Source: Morinoia aosen (Eukaryota > Arthropoda > Malacostraca > Amphipoda > Talitridae). Taken from it: a DNA stretch of 64,000 bases. The stretch spans positions 22,863,009 to 22,927,008 of the forward strand of contig CM059578.1 of NCBI GenBank assembly GCA_030386875.1. The letters run 5' to 3'. The position numbers and the translations under genes were made by a program. This document shows, in pieces, positions 11,758 through 23,400 of the stretch; positions within the stretch are counted from its first letter, which is position 1; the number at the start of each line of letters is the position of its first letter. Under the pieces are notes generated by a model. It did not search any database. It was not told the origin of the DNA and saw only the letters and a list, made by a program, of their open reading frames with translations.

Positions 11758-11952
11758 AGTAGGTTTGGTTAGGTTAAGTTAGCTTAGTTAGGGTGGGTTA
11801 GGTCAGGTTAGGTTGGGTGAGGTTAGTTTAGATTAGGTTGAGTTAGGTTAGTTTATGTTAGGCTAATTGAAATTATTTTGAGTTTGTTTAGGTTAGGTTA
11901 TGTTGGGTTGGTTTAAGTTGGGTTAGGCTAGGTTAGGTTGGGTTAGATTTGA
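11758..11952. repeat. Degenerate GGTTAG/TTAGG tract
   Basis: About 195 bp made largely of GGTTAGGTTAGG-like pentamers with many substitutions, interrupted near 11870. TTAGG is the ancestral insect telomere repeat, but tracts this degenerate are common inside insect chromosomes and do not show a telomere here. Related tracts lie near 15350, 41220 and 58210 (reverse). Confidence 0.85.
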
Positions 11953-12034
11953 GTTGATGAATTCAAGTTATGAGTAGCAATAATGAAAAATCGACATCAT
12001 TGATGGAATTCATTACTATCTTTTCAAGAAGCAA

Positions 12035-12215
12035 CCTTCCCATAAACAGTATAACCCAATCAATAATAATGCAATCCTATCATTAATAGTATAACGCTTT
12101 AAATAATATTATAATCTATCCATTAGTTGCATTATTCTACCATTGATAGGATAATTCTACCATTTACAGTGCAACCCTACCATCAACAGTATAACTGTAC
12201 CATTATTAGTTCAAG
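12035..12215. repeat. Degenerate tandem repeat, about 30 bp
   Basis: CCATTAATAGTATAAC- and TACCATT-type motifs recur about six times with spacing near 30 bp, strongly diverged. Confidence 0.75.
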
Positions 12216-12914
12216 CCGTAAAATTATACACTTTAAATTAAAAATTCCCTTTTGAAATAAATAAACATTCAGAAAATGAGTAGAATAAAATAAACGCATA
12301 GAATCAAACTTCCCATACACAATGCACACAATATTTTCCGTCATAAATATTTCACGAGTGTTAAAATGATGTCAACAAATTAGACAATAAGACCACAACA
12401 ATATTGCCCCCTGGGATTGTGTAGCTGCCGGTACAAATGAGCCTAAATATTGTACAGCACACATATGGTGTTATTGTTATTGTTGTGCCATTAGGATAAA
12501 AAAAAATTATTTTACAGTGAAATAAGAATTTTGGATCGGATTTTCTTAAGCAAACCATTTTTTGTGTCACTATTACATTTCCTTGCGAATTATTTGGAAT
12601 GAATTGCTTTTCTTTCGTCGGACTGGAATGCACATAGTCATGAACTAGTTATTTGGGGTTAATTTAATAATTCAGTAATTAAAATGTTTCATAAATATTC
12701 GAATATATTCGAATAGGTTTGGAAACTTGAAGAAATAGTAGCGAATGAACTTTATTTTAACTTCAATGTACTTTCAGATGTACAAATATTTGGGAATATT
12801 TCATCATGTATACATATTGAAATTGGGTAAAAGTATTATTGATTACAAGTTTATTGTTACATTAGAAGTGTGCGCCCACCGCACTAGGTGCGTCGTCTCA
12901 CCATTGAATTCTCC
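12216..12914. other. Unique AT-rich region
   Basis: No recognised gene. The open frame at 12361-12633 (minus) has no recognisable domain and I do not support it. Confidence 0.45.
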
Positions 12915-13415
12915 CTCTGCTGCACCACCACACAACCACCACACCACCACCCCCATACCACCACACAACCACCGCACCACAACCCCCACACAACCTCACA
13001 TCCACCAACGCACAACCTCACATCCACCAACACACAACCACCTCACAACCATCACCACACAACCACCACCACACAACCACTACCACACAACCACCACACA
13101 ACCACCACCACACAACCTCACATCCACCAACACACAACCTCACTACCAACACACAACCACCTCACAACCACCACCACACAACCACTACCACTCAACCACC
13201 ACACAACCACCACCACACAACCTCACATCCACCAACACACAACCTCACTACCAACACACAACCACCTCACAACCATCACCACACAACCACCACCACACAA
13301 CCACCACCACACAACCACCACCACACAACCTCACACCCACCAACACACAACCTCACTACCAACACACAACCACCTCACAACCATCACCTCACAACCACCA
13401 CCACGAGGAGAATTT
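12915..13415. repeat. CACAACCACC-rich array with higher-order units
   Basis: An A/C-only array of CACAACCACC and CACAACCTCAC blocks. The landmark CACACAACCACCTCACAACC starts near 13031, 13150, 13255 and 13363, giving a higher-order unit of roughly 105-119 bp. The plus strand lacks G almost completely. Two long plus-strand frames are low-complexity artefacts. Confidence 0.93.
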
Positions 13416-13544
13416 TGTGTGTTTCCCACTCAATTGACACTCTCCCCCTCCTCCCCCCTCCCCCACCCTCCTTTTCCCCCCAAAGTTGCTCCCTCAGTTT
13501 GAGGCTCTCGGGGAGATCTTCCTGCGATAGTGGGCTTAATTAGG

Positions 13545-14180
13545 CCTTCCACCTCCCCTCCACCTCCCTCCACCTCCCTCCATCTCCCCTCTACTGCCCT
13601 TCACCTCCCCTCTACTGCCCTCCACCTCCCCTCCACCTCCCCTCTACCTCCCCTCTACTGCCCTCCACCTCCCCTCTACTGTCCTAAACCTCCCCTCTAC
13701 TGCACCCCACCTGCCCTCCACCTCCCTCCACCTCCCTCCACCTCTTCTCTACTGCCCTCCACCTCCCCTCTACTGCCCTCCACCTCCCCTCTACTGCCCT
13801 CCACCTCCCCTCTACTGCTTTCCACCTCCCCTCTACTGCTCTCCACCTCCCCTCTACTGCCCTCCACCTCCCCTCCACCTCCCCTCTACTGCCCTCCACC
13901 TCCCCTCTACTGCCCTCCACCTCCCCTCTACTGCTTTCCACCTCCCCTCTACTGATCTCCACCTCCCCTCTACTGCCCTCCACCTCCCCTCCACCTCCCC
14001 TCTACTGCTCTCCACCTCCCATTCACTACCCTCCACTACCCTCCACCTCCCCTCCGCTGCCCTACAGTATCCTCCACCTCCTCTCCACTTACCTCCATCT
14101 CTCCTCCACTTTCCTCCACCTCCCCTCCACTTTACGCCACTTCCCCTCCACTTTCCTCCACTATTTTTTACCAAGTCACT
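13545..14180. repeat. 21-bp pyrimidine minisatellite
   Basis: CTCCACCTCCCCTCTACTGC plus one C repeats at 21 bp, mixed with shorter CTCCACCTCC units at both edges. The array is nearly pure pyrimidine on the plus strand, so the minus strand is a long purine tract with potential for triplex or non-B structure. Confidence 0.93.
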
Positions 14181-14929
14181 TCCAATTCCATCGCTCCACC
14201 GTGTCTTCTAAAAACCTCCACCATATCTCTTCCCCTTCCATTCCCTCCTCTGCCCTCCGCCACGTCAGGTCAACTTTCATTACCCCTCCGCCGTCCACAC
14301 TGCATTCCACCGCAGGACTTCCACTTTCATCTATCATGTCGTATCCATTTTATTCATCCCAGCCATTTCTATTTATTGCTAGTCTATTTTAACGTTATTT
14401 TTTTAATTGGTTTTATTTTTTTTATTGTTTTTCTTATTATTTTTTTTATTTTTATTTATTTTATTTATTTCCATTTTTATTCATCCCAGCCATTTCTATT
14501 TATTGCTAGTCTATTTTAACGTTATTTTTTCAATTGGTTTCATTTTTTTATTATTTTTTTATTTTTTTTATTTTATTATTTCTTATTTATTTTAGTTCCA
14601 TTTTTTTTCATCCTAGTCATTTCTATTTGCATTAAAACCCTTCACTTCTATGTCACTTCACCACACCGCTTCCACTCCCCTCCACCAAATTGTTCCCTCT
14701 TCCTTTCACCGAGTCCTATCCACTTCCTACCACTAAATCCGTTCCACTTTCCTCCACCAAACCACTTCCATACCTCTTCACTGAATTCATTTCATTTCTC
14801 TCCACCAAATGCCTTCCACTTCGTTCCACACCATATCGCATCCACTTCCCTCCACTTACACTCCACCAAACGACACCTAGAGCCTGCTATTTCCACTAAA
14901 ATTGAATTTTCCACTTCACCCGCCTGGTG
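14181..14929. repeat. Pyrimidine-rich region with a 126-bp duplication
   Basis: C/T-rich sequence with CCACCAAA-type motifs near 14690-14880. A T-rich block starting CCATTT at 14345 is repeated at 14471 (126 bp apart), sharing TCATCCCAGCCATTTCTATT and CTAGTCTATTTTAACGTTA; a third partial copy begins near 14597. Low-complexity frames here are not genes. Confidence 0.8.
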
Positions 14930-15262
14930 GATGCATTATTTTCTGAATCACTGATGTTGAATAAAACGATACCCCAATTAATTTCCTAATCACGGATACT
15001 GAATGAAAAGATGCCTGAATTATTATATGAATCACTAATACTGAATGTAATAATGCCTCAATTAATATCTGAATCACTGATACTGAATATTATGGTGCCT
15101 AAATTAATATCTGAATCACGGATACTGAAAATAATGATGCCTGAATTACTTCCCGAATCAATTATTCTGAATATTATGGTGCCTCAATAAATATCTAAAT
15201 TAGTGACGCTGAATGCAATGATGCCTTTATAATCAATTCCTGAACTTCTGACACTGAGTGCA
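14930..15262. repeat. 42-bp degenerate minisatellite, about 8 copies
   Basis: GAATCACTGATACTGAAT and ATGATGCCTGAATTAAT recur at about 42 bp with substitutions and small indels (clearest at 15029-15150). Confidence 0.88.
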
Positions 15263-15344
15263 ACATTCATACTGGTAGATAGGACTGATTTAGTTGACCA
15301 ATACATTTGTTTAGCACACGTTAAGTTGAGTTATGTTTGCAGAG

Positions 15345-15560
15345 GCTATATCAAAAAAGGTAAGGTTGGAATAGCCTAGGATAGGTTATAGTAGGATTTG
15401 TTAAAATAGGCTTTGAGACAATAGGTTTGGTTAGAATAGTCTTGGGTAGGTTATGGCAAGGTAGGTTCTAATTGGGAAATAGTAAGACAAGTTGAGTAGG
15501 AGAGAATAGATCGGGTCTGGAAAGGCTCGACTAGCTTCTAGAGTGAAGGTAGGTTAAGTT
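15345..15560. repeat. Diverged GGTTAG-type tract
   Basis: AGGTTGGAATAG-, GGATAGGTTATAG- and GGTTAGAATAG-like runs resemble the tract at 11758 but are more decayed. Confidence 0.6.
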
Positions 15561-15565
15561 ACCAC

Positions 15566-15815
15566 TCACCCCACTCACACCACTCACACTTCTTATCACG
15601 CACCCCACTCACACCACTCACACTTCTTATCACGCATTCCACTCACACCACTCACACTTCTTATCACTCACCCCACTCACACCACTCACACTTCTTATCA
15701 CTCACCCCACTTACACCACTCACACTTCTTATCACGCATCCCACTCACACCACTCACACTTCTTATCACGCACCTCACTCACACCACTCACACTTCTTGT
15801 CACTCAAACCACTCA
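15566..15815. repeat. 34-bp minisatellite, about 7-8 copies
   Basis: CACTTCTTATCACGC starts at 15587, 15621 and 15655, so the period is 34 bp; each unit adds ACCCCACTCACACCACT. Copies differ mainly at CACGCA versus CACTCA. Confidence 0.94.
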
Positions 15816-15839
15816 CTCACAACATTCTTTACGACGCCC

Positions 15840-16130
15840 CTCACTCAATTATCAGAGTAACACACTCCCCCTCCCACTCCACACTCCCTCCACTCCCCCC
15901 GCTCCCACTTCAATCCCCCTGTTAAAAACTCCCCCCCCTAGCCCAGACATTCCCCCCACTCCCCCACTCCCCGTCGCTCCCCCACTCCCCGTCCCTTTCC
16001 CATTCCCCGTCCTTCCCCCACTCCCCGTCGCTCCCCCCCCTCGGGGCACATTGCCAATCGATCCCCGGACACAACAGTGGACGATGTGCTCCCCCCCCCT
16101 GAGGGGGCCTCTTTAGTAGCTAGCGGCCTC
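15840..16130. other. C-rich low-complexity segment
   Basis: Strings of CCCCCACTCCCCGTCGCTCC-type sequence give a C-rich plus strand and G-run-rich minus strand (quadruplex-compatible). The minus-strand glycine-rich frame at 15852-16049 is low complexity and not supported as a gene. Confidence 0.7.
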
Positions 16131-16150
16131 CATTACCCCATCCCCCCTCC

Positions 16151-18262
16151 CTCAGTCAGCATCTTCATTACTCCCCTCAGTCAGCATCTTCATTACTCCC
16201 CTCAGTCAGCATCTTCATTACTCCCCTCAGTCAGAATCTTCGTTATTCCCCTCAGTCAGCGTCTTCATTACTTACCTCAGTCAGCATCTTCATTACTCCC
16301 CTCAGTCAGCATAATCATTACTCCCCTCAGTCAGCATCTTCATTACTCCCCTCAGTCAGCATCTTCATTACTCCCCTCAGTCAGCATCTTCATTACTCCC
16401 CTCAGTCAGCATCTTCATTACTCCCCTCAGTCAGCATCTTCATTACTCCCCTCAGTCAGCATCTTCATTACTCCCCTCAGTCAGCATCTTCATTACTCCC
16501 CTCAGTCAGCATCTTCATTACTCCCCTCAGTCAGCATCTTCATTACTCCCCTCAGTCAGCATCTTCATTACTCCCCTCAGTCAGCATCTTCATTACTCCC
16601 CTCAGTCAGCATCTTCATTACTCCCCTCAGTCAGCATCTTCATTACTCCCCTCAGTCAGCAGCTTCATTACTCCCTTCAGTCAGCATCTTCATTACTCCC
16701 CTCAGTCAGCATCTTCATTACTCCCCTCAGTCAGCGTCTTCATTACTTACCTCAGTCAGCATCTTCATTACTCCCCTCAGTCAGCATAATCATTACTCCC
16801 CTCAGTCAGCATCTTCATTACTCCCCTCAGTCAGCATCTTCATTACTCCCCTCAGTCAGCATCTTCATTACTCCCCTCAGTCAGCATCTTCATTACTCCC
16901 CTCAGTCAGCAGCTTCATTACTCCCTTCAGTCAGCATCTTCATTACTCCCCTCAGTCAGCATCTTCATTACTCCCCTCAGTCAGCATCTTCATTACTCCC
17001 CTCAGTCAGCATCTTCATTACTCCCCTCAGTCAGCATCTTCATTACTCCCCTCAGTCAGCATCTTCATTACTCCCCTCAGTCAGCATCTTCATTACTCCC
17101 CTCAGTCAGCATCTTCATTACTCCCCTCAGTCAGCATCTTCATTACTCCCCTCAGTCAGCATCTTCATTACTCCCCTCAGTCAGCATCTTCATTACTCCC
17201 CTCAGTCAGCATCTTCATTACTCCCCTCAGTCAGCAGCTTCATTACTCCCCTCAGTCAGCAGCTTCATTACTCCCCTCAGTCAGCATCTTCATTACTCCC
17301 CTCAGTCAGCATCTTCATTACTCCCCTCAGTCAGCATCTTCATTACTCCCCTCAGTCAGCATCTTCATTACTCCCCTCAGTCAGCATCTTCATTACTCCC
17401 CTCAGTCAGCATCTTCATTACTCCCCTCAGTCAGCAGCTTCATTACTCCCCTCAGTCAGCATCTTCATTACTCCCCTCAGTCAGCATCTTCATTACTCCC
17501 CTCAGTCAGCATCTTCATTACTCCCCTCAGTCAGCAGCTTCATTACTCCCCTCAGTCAGCAGCTTCATTACTCCCCTCAGTCAGCATCTTCATTACTCCC
17601 CTCAGTCAGCATCTTCATTACTCCCCTCAGTCAGCATCTTCATTACTCCCCTCAGTCAGCATCTTCATTACTCCCCTCAGTCAGCAGCTTCATTACTCCC
17701 CTCAGTCAGCATCTTCATTACTCCCTTCAGTCAGCATCTTCATTACTCCCTTCAGTCAGCATCTTCATTACTCCCCTCAGTCAGCATCTTCATTACTCCC
17801 TTCAGTCAGCATCTTCATTACTCCCTTCAGTCAGCATCTTCATTACTCCCCTCAGTTAGCATCTTCATTACTCCCCTCAGTCAGCATCTTCATTACTCCC
17901 CTCAGTCAGCATCTTCATTACTCCCCTCAGTCAGCATCTTCATTACTCCCCTCAGTCAGCATCTTCATTACTCCCCTCAGTTAGCATCTTCATTACTCCC
18001 CTCAGTCAGCATCTTCATTACTCCCCTCAGTCAGCATCTTCATTACTCCCCTCAGTCAGCATCTTCATTACTCCCCTCAGTCAGCATCTTCATTACTCCC
18101 CTCAGTTAGCATCTTCATTACTCCCCTCAGTCAGCATCTTCATTACTCCCCTCAGTCAGCATCTTCATTACTCCCCTCAGTCAGCATCTTCATTACTCCC
18201 CTCAGTCAGCACCTTCATCACTCCCCTCAGTCAGCACCTTCATCACTCCCCTCAGTTAGCAT
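16151..18262. repeat. 25-bp minisatellite, about 84 copies
   Basis: CTCAGTCAGCATCTTCATTA plus CTCCC repeats at exactly 25 bp over 2.1 kb with very few changes. Marked variants recur at whole-unit distances: GTCTTCATTACTTAC at 16261 and 16736 (475 bp = 19 units), and a double AGCAGC pair near 17233 and 17533 (300 bp = 12 units). All three plus-strand frames are stop-free and 25 is not a multiple of 3, so a 635-residue frame running through all three readings is an artefact. Confidence 0.98.
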
Positions 18263-19255
18263 CTCCAACACCTTCATTACTTCCCTTAGTTAGCACCCCA
18301 ACACCTTCATTACTTCCCTTAGTTAGCACCCCAACACCTTCATTTCTTCCCTTAGTTAGCACCCCAACACCTTCATTACTTCCCTTAGTTAGCACCCCAA
18401 CACCTTCATTACTTCCCTTAGTTAGCACCCCAACACCTTCATTTCTTCCCTTAGTTAGCACCCCAACACCTTCATTTCTTCCCTTAGTTAGCACCCCAAC
18501 ACCTTCATTACTTCCCTTAGTTAGCACCCCAACACCTTCATTACTTCCCTTAGTTAGCACCCCAACACCTTCATTTCTTCCCTTAGTTAGCACCCCAACA
18601 CCTTCATTTCTTCCCTTAGTTAGCACCCCAACACCTTCATTACTTCCCTTAGTTAGCACCCCAACACCTTCATTACTTCCCTTAGTTAGCACCCCAACAC
18701 CTTCATTTCTTCCCTTAGTTAGCACCCCAACACCTTCATTTCTTCCCTTAGTTAGCACCCCAACACCTTCATTACTTCCCTTAGTTAGCACCCCAACACC
18801 TTCATTTCTTCCCTTAGTTAGCACCCTAACACCTTCATTATTTCCCTTAGTTAGCACCCCAACACCTTCATTTCTTCCCTTAGTTAGCACCCCAGCACCT
18901 TCATTATTTCCCTTAGTTAGCACCCCAACACCTTCATTTCTTCCCTTAGTTAGCACCCCAGCACCTTCATTACTTCCCTTAGTTAGCACCCCAACACCTT
19001 CATTTCTTCCCTTAGTTAGCACCCCAGCACCTTCATTATTTCCCTTAGTTAGCACCCCAACACCTTCATTTCTTCCCTTAGTTAGCACCCCAGCACCTTC
19101 ATTACTTCCCTTAGTTAGCACCCCAACACCTTCATTTCTTCCCTTAGTTAGCACCCCAACATCTTCATTTCTTCCCTTAGTTAGCACCCCAACACCTTCA
19201 TTACTTCCCTTAGTTAGCACCCCAACACCTTCATTACTTCCCTTATTCAGAACCC
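18262..19255. repeat. 33-bp minisatellite derived from the adjoining 25-bp array, about 30 copies
   Basis: CTTAGTTAGCACCCCAACAC plus CTTCATTACTTCC repeats at 33 bp. It aligns with the 25-bp unit next door (CTCAGTCAGCA then TCTTCATTACTCCC) if 8 bp (CCCCAACA) are inserted after AGCA. The junction at 18206-18290 holds intermediate units. The minus strand has an open frame of 11-residue GVGVLTKGSNE-type repeats; unit differences (S/R/N and V/A) are amino-acid changing, which does not suggest protein selection. Confidence 0.97.
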
Positions 19256-20946
19256 CCAGCACCATCATTTAATTATTACGATGAGACTTCGTAATGAGGC
19301 AGTGTACGTACACTGATAATACACTGCGTGTACATTGCTTGTGTACATACAGTGTACGTACACTGCCGATACGCCACACGTACACAGCTGGCTGTGATTT
19401 TAAGAATACAATTTTCGAAGCAAAGTAAAGGAAAAAAAGTTTCAGCGAAGTAGATTATAGTTAATCTGAAAATTAGTTCCCATCCAAATGGTGATGAAAA
19501 TACTGAAGGCACGGTATTTGTACGGTTGAAAATTTATGATTCGTTTCCCTAATCAACTATCGTTGAATAATGAGAGAGATATATAGTCTGAATTTCCGGG
19601 CTCATCAAGAATTCTCTTTTTATTTTGGTAATTTAAAAAAGCTTGCGAGTCCACGTAATGTTTGAAAATATTTTATTCTCAAGCTCCTAATGCAGTTCAT
19701 ACATCATACTAGGTATTATAATATTATGTAAATTGTAGAGCAGTAGAGAAAACACAATATATGTACCATATATTTTAATGACTAAACTGAAAGATTTAAA
19801 AAAACTGGTGACTGATTTATAGAAAAAAAAATTTAAAACTTAACTATCACTGAACTCGACTCAAGGACTTTAAAATTATGCAGTTTTTTTTAAAGATGTA
19901 CTGTCACGAAAATATTTACTCAATAGAGGTTTGTAAAATAGGAAATGTTGTGTGAAACCTTGTTTAGGTTCGAACACTTTTTTACAAAATGTTTTCTGCA
20001 TCGGTGCCGAACTCATCATATGAGATAAAACCATTTCCCATTAAAGATTTTAACAAAAAATAATGCCCCTCATACATACAGAGGAAAAATAATTCAAAGT
20101 TTAAGGTCACAAAAAATCAAAAACCTCCCTCGGGGCAGCTTCTTTTGACCCAACCTCGACAAAAAGTGTTTAATCATCGCTTGAATACCGCTTTCTAATA
20201 TTCAAAAGGAACCCTTTTGCATCCGTCACTGTTATAAGATACTCGTATAAAAAGCAGCGTAAAAACCTCTCCATACACGGTGGGTTCCCATGCATACATC
20301 AGCCTATGACGGCAGATGTATTCAAAAGGTCTCACGCGCATGGAACGGTCGGTAGAGCCGACGTAGTTATTGCTTTAGCCTAAATCTTTTGATATAAAAT
20401 CGCTATATTACTGATGATATACTTATGTAATAAGTGTACACAATTTTTACACGCATATTAATTGTTTATACACACAGCATAGAACTAAGCCTGTTTAAAA
20501 ACGAGCAAAGCATTGAGACAGGGTTGCAATTTTTTTCCAATTTTTCGCGGCGTGAACATTTTCACTGAAATATCAGCAAAAATATATAAAAAGTACATGC
20601 TGTAACTTACAATCATAAAATATATAAATTGTAGGAGGTGCTAATGTATAACTTACAGTTATAAAATATAAAACTTACAGGAAGTGCTGATCACGTTATG
20701 GGGATGCAACTGAAAGCGGTTCTAAACTCGCTTCAAAGCCAAAAATTAATATTAAATGAAAATAATTACTATAAAGTAATATCAGGTAATGATAAGTAAT
20801 AATAAGATCAATTAATCATTATTTGATAATATTAAGAATTATAAATTGAATTTTTTATTATTAAAAACAACATTATGTATTATTTAGCCCTACATGTTTC
20901 TTAGGGAGACATATTGTCTATTTAGAGATGTGGGTGAGAGCTGACG
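19256..20946. other. Unique AT-rich region
   Basis: About 1.7 kb without a recognised gene. It begins with the palindrome cluster at 19275-19365. The 19276-19512 minus frame overlaps those palindromes and is not supported. Nothing identifiable in 19370-20946. Confidence 0.5.
19275..19365. repeat. Palindrome cluster
   Basis: A hairpin with 7-bp arms (ATTACGA/TCGTAAT, 19275-19295) is followed by two copies of the perfect 16-bp palindrome CAGTGTACGTACACTG at 19300-19315 and 19350-19365, exactly 50 bp apart. Confidence 0.85.
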
Positions 20947-21001
20947 TTGTGTGTGTGCATGTGTGTGTGTGTGTTGTGTGTGTGTGTGCGTGTGAGTGTG
21001 T
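20947..21001. repeat. (GT)n microsatellite
   Basis: Interrupted GT dinucleotide run of about 55 bp. Confidence 0.97.
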
Positions 21002-21184
21002 ACTTTACTCACACTGGTGTATGTGAGTGAAGAGAGCCGTTGAAAGTAATAACTATGGAATTTATACGGCTTATTTATTGATCTGTTACATTGTTAAAAT
21101 AATGGTATCAATTGTTTTTACACCTTATCTTACAACTTGAAACTCAAACTTCATTTCAATGACTTGTGCAATGACTAACTAACT

Positions 21185-21420
21185 CACGTATGATAGTTTT
21201 ACCATAATTTCTTAGTTACAATTTGGGAGTAGGTAACACCATAATTTTAACTAACTTACGCTTTAGATAGTTAGACCATAAGTTCTTAGTTACAATTTGG
21301 GAGTAGGTAACACCATAATTTTAACTAACTTACGCTTTAGATAGTTTGAACATAAGTTCTTAGTTACAATTTGGGAGTAGGTAATACCATAATTTTAACT
21401 AACTTACGCTTTAGAACTAT
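21185..21420. repeat. 74-bp tandem repeat, about 3 copies
   Basis: ATAATTTTAACTAACTTACG begins at 21241, 21315 and 21389, a 74-bp period; TTAGTTACAATTTGGGAGTA is shared by all copies. A partial copy precedes at 21185. Confidence 0.93.
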
Positions 21421-21599
21421 TGGATTATAATTATACTCGTTTTATGATTAGATTTAAGTTTATTCGTACCTCAAATTCGAGACAGGGTATTTAAAAATTA
21501 ACTCATTAAACTAATAATTGTTAACGTATGACTAATAATTTATAGCTCATAATTTATGACATTGAATTCGTAACTCATAACATGACGCATAATTTGTAA

Positions 21600-22015
21600 C
21601 TTATGAGGTATAAATGAGATATAACTGTGAAATGATATAACTTGTACGTTATAGCTGAGAAATATTATAATTTGTGAGATATAACTGAAATATTACTGAG
21701 AAATAATAGAACTTGTGAGATATCTCTCAGAAATATTACAACTTGTAAGGTATCATTGAGAAATGCTATAATTCGGAGATATAACTGAGCAACACTATAA
21801 CCGTGAGATATAACTGAGCAACACTACAACTGTGAGATATAACTAAGCACTACTACAACTGTGAGATATACTCGTAGCTAAGCACTACTACAACTGTGAG
21901 ATATACTCGTAGCTAAGCACTACTACAACTGTGAGATATACTCGTAGCTAAGCACTACTACAACTGTGAGCTATAACTAAGCACTTCTATAACTGTGAGC
22001 TACAACCGAGCACTA
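21600..22015. repeat. Degenerate 30-35-bp array
   Basis: GAGATATAACTGAG with CACTACAACTGT repeats at about 30 bp, then becomes a regular 35-bp unit (GTGAGATATACTCGTAGCTA at 21861, 21896 and 21931) through insertion of CTCGTAG. It ends in a short CA-rich run at 22014-22040. Confidence 0.88.
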
Positions 22016-22329
22016 CACACACGCACACACACAAGAACACACAGCAGGTCAGCGTGTGACCCTCCCATGAGATAGAGGTGAGGCTCCACAGCTGTCACTG
22101 CGCTATTTTTCACTGAGATTAATTGATGTATCTTTTAAAACCAGTAAGATTAATTGATTTATACTTTTAACTTGGTAAGATTAATCGATATGTTCTTTTT
22201 TGAATTCACTGTGATGAACTGTTACATGCTTCGATGGGTAGCTATATATTTACGCTGAAGTGTGAAGTTAGTTGGGTATTGGGTGTGCTGGGGAGTGGAG
22301 GTGGTGAGTGAGGAAAAGATGATCATGCT

Positions 22330-22760
22330 GGATTGTACCCCCAAAAAAGTATTCAACCCCCCAAAATTTTTTTGCTTACTAAAAATGGATTAAAACCCCT
22401 AAAATATTATTTTTTAAAAACTTTAATAACCCCCCCCCCCTCAAAAAAATGTATTTACCCTCCTAAAAATGGACCCACCCCCCAATAAAAGCATTGATCC
22501 CCCTCAAAAAATGTATTCAGCCCCACCCCCCAGAAGATACATTCAACTCATCAAAAAATGTATTCAAGCCTCCCCAAAAATTAAATGTATTCACCTCTCC
22601 AAAAAATGTGTTCAACTTCCCAATAATGTATTCACCCACTCAAGAAACATATTCACCTCACCCCAAAAAATGCTTTCAACCCCATCAAAAAAATATGTAC
22701 CCACCTCCTCCCCCAACCAAATGTATTTACCCCAAAATTGTTCTACACAAAATAAAACAA
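22330..22760. repeat. Degenerate AAAAATGTATTCACCCC array
   Basis: Blocks of CCCCAAAAAATGTATTCA recur at irregular 20-30 bp spacing with runs of up to about 12 C. Open frames here reflect the repeat. Confidence 0.8.
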
Positions 22761-22779
22761 ATGCATTCACGTTTTGACG

Positions 22780-23400
22780 GCCCAGTACTCATGGATTTAA
22801 TTTTGACTCAGCTGTTTTTTGACGTAGATTCAAGTTTGATGAGTTGAATCCAAGGAAAGAACATTCCATTTTTGGGAAATTGAACTTAAAAGAAAACTTA
22901 ACGGAACCTGAAAAAAATTACTTTATGTTGATATAGTTGTTTACTGACGTACCTAGATCCAAGTTTAATGAATTAAAACCATTAAAAGAAGTTTGAATAT
23001 AATGAAAATCCAATATCATAGAAGAAAACTTAGAGCACCTGGAAAAAACACACAAGTAATGTCAGACAAAGAATGAGTAACTTTAAAAATTTACCCTGTA
23101 ACTTTAAAAAATTTGAAATGGCTTTTTTAATGGAGAAAATTTGCATCCTCTTGCCTTAAAAAAATAGAAGAATAAAAAAATAATAAAATAATAATAAAAA
23201 ATAACAATAAAATAAAAATGAAACAAAATATAATAGAACAAAATAAATATAAAAAGAAGTTTACATATGATGAAAATCCAATATCATAGAAGAAAACTTC
23301 AATCACCTGGAAAAAATACACGAGTACATGTCAGGCAAAGGATGAGTACATTCTTTCTGTAACTTTAACGATTTGAAATAACTTTTTAAAGAGGAAAATT
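22780..23400. repeat. Dispersed family, three partial copies
   Basis: Related copies near 22785-22920, 22925-23115 and 23245-23395 share GACGTAGATTCAAGTTT, GAAAATCCAATATCATAG, AAGAAAACTTAGAGCACCTG and TGAGTA landmarks. A fourth copy lies at 58890-59075. The spread of copies and uneven ends suggest an old interspersed element; no coding segment recognised. A low-complexity AAATA-rich run separates copies at 23155-23245. Confidence 0.75.

Noticed and set aside
11758..11952. Telomere or chromosome end
   Set aside because: The TTAGG-like pentamers are heavily degenerate, under 200 bp, and lie inside the window with unrelated DNA on both sides.
16077..17984. 635-residue plus-strand frame
   Set aside because: The 25-bp unit is open in all three frames, so translation cycles through them every 75 bp. 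This is a property of the repeat, not evidence of coding.
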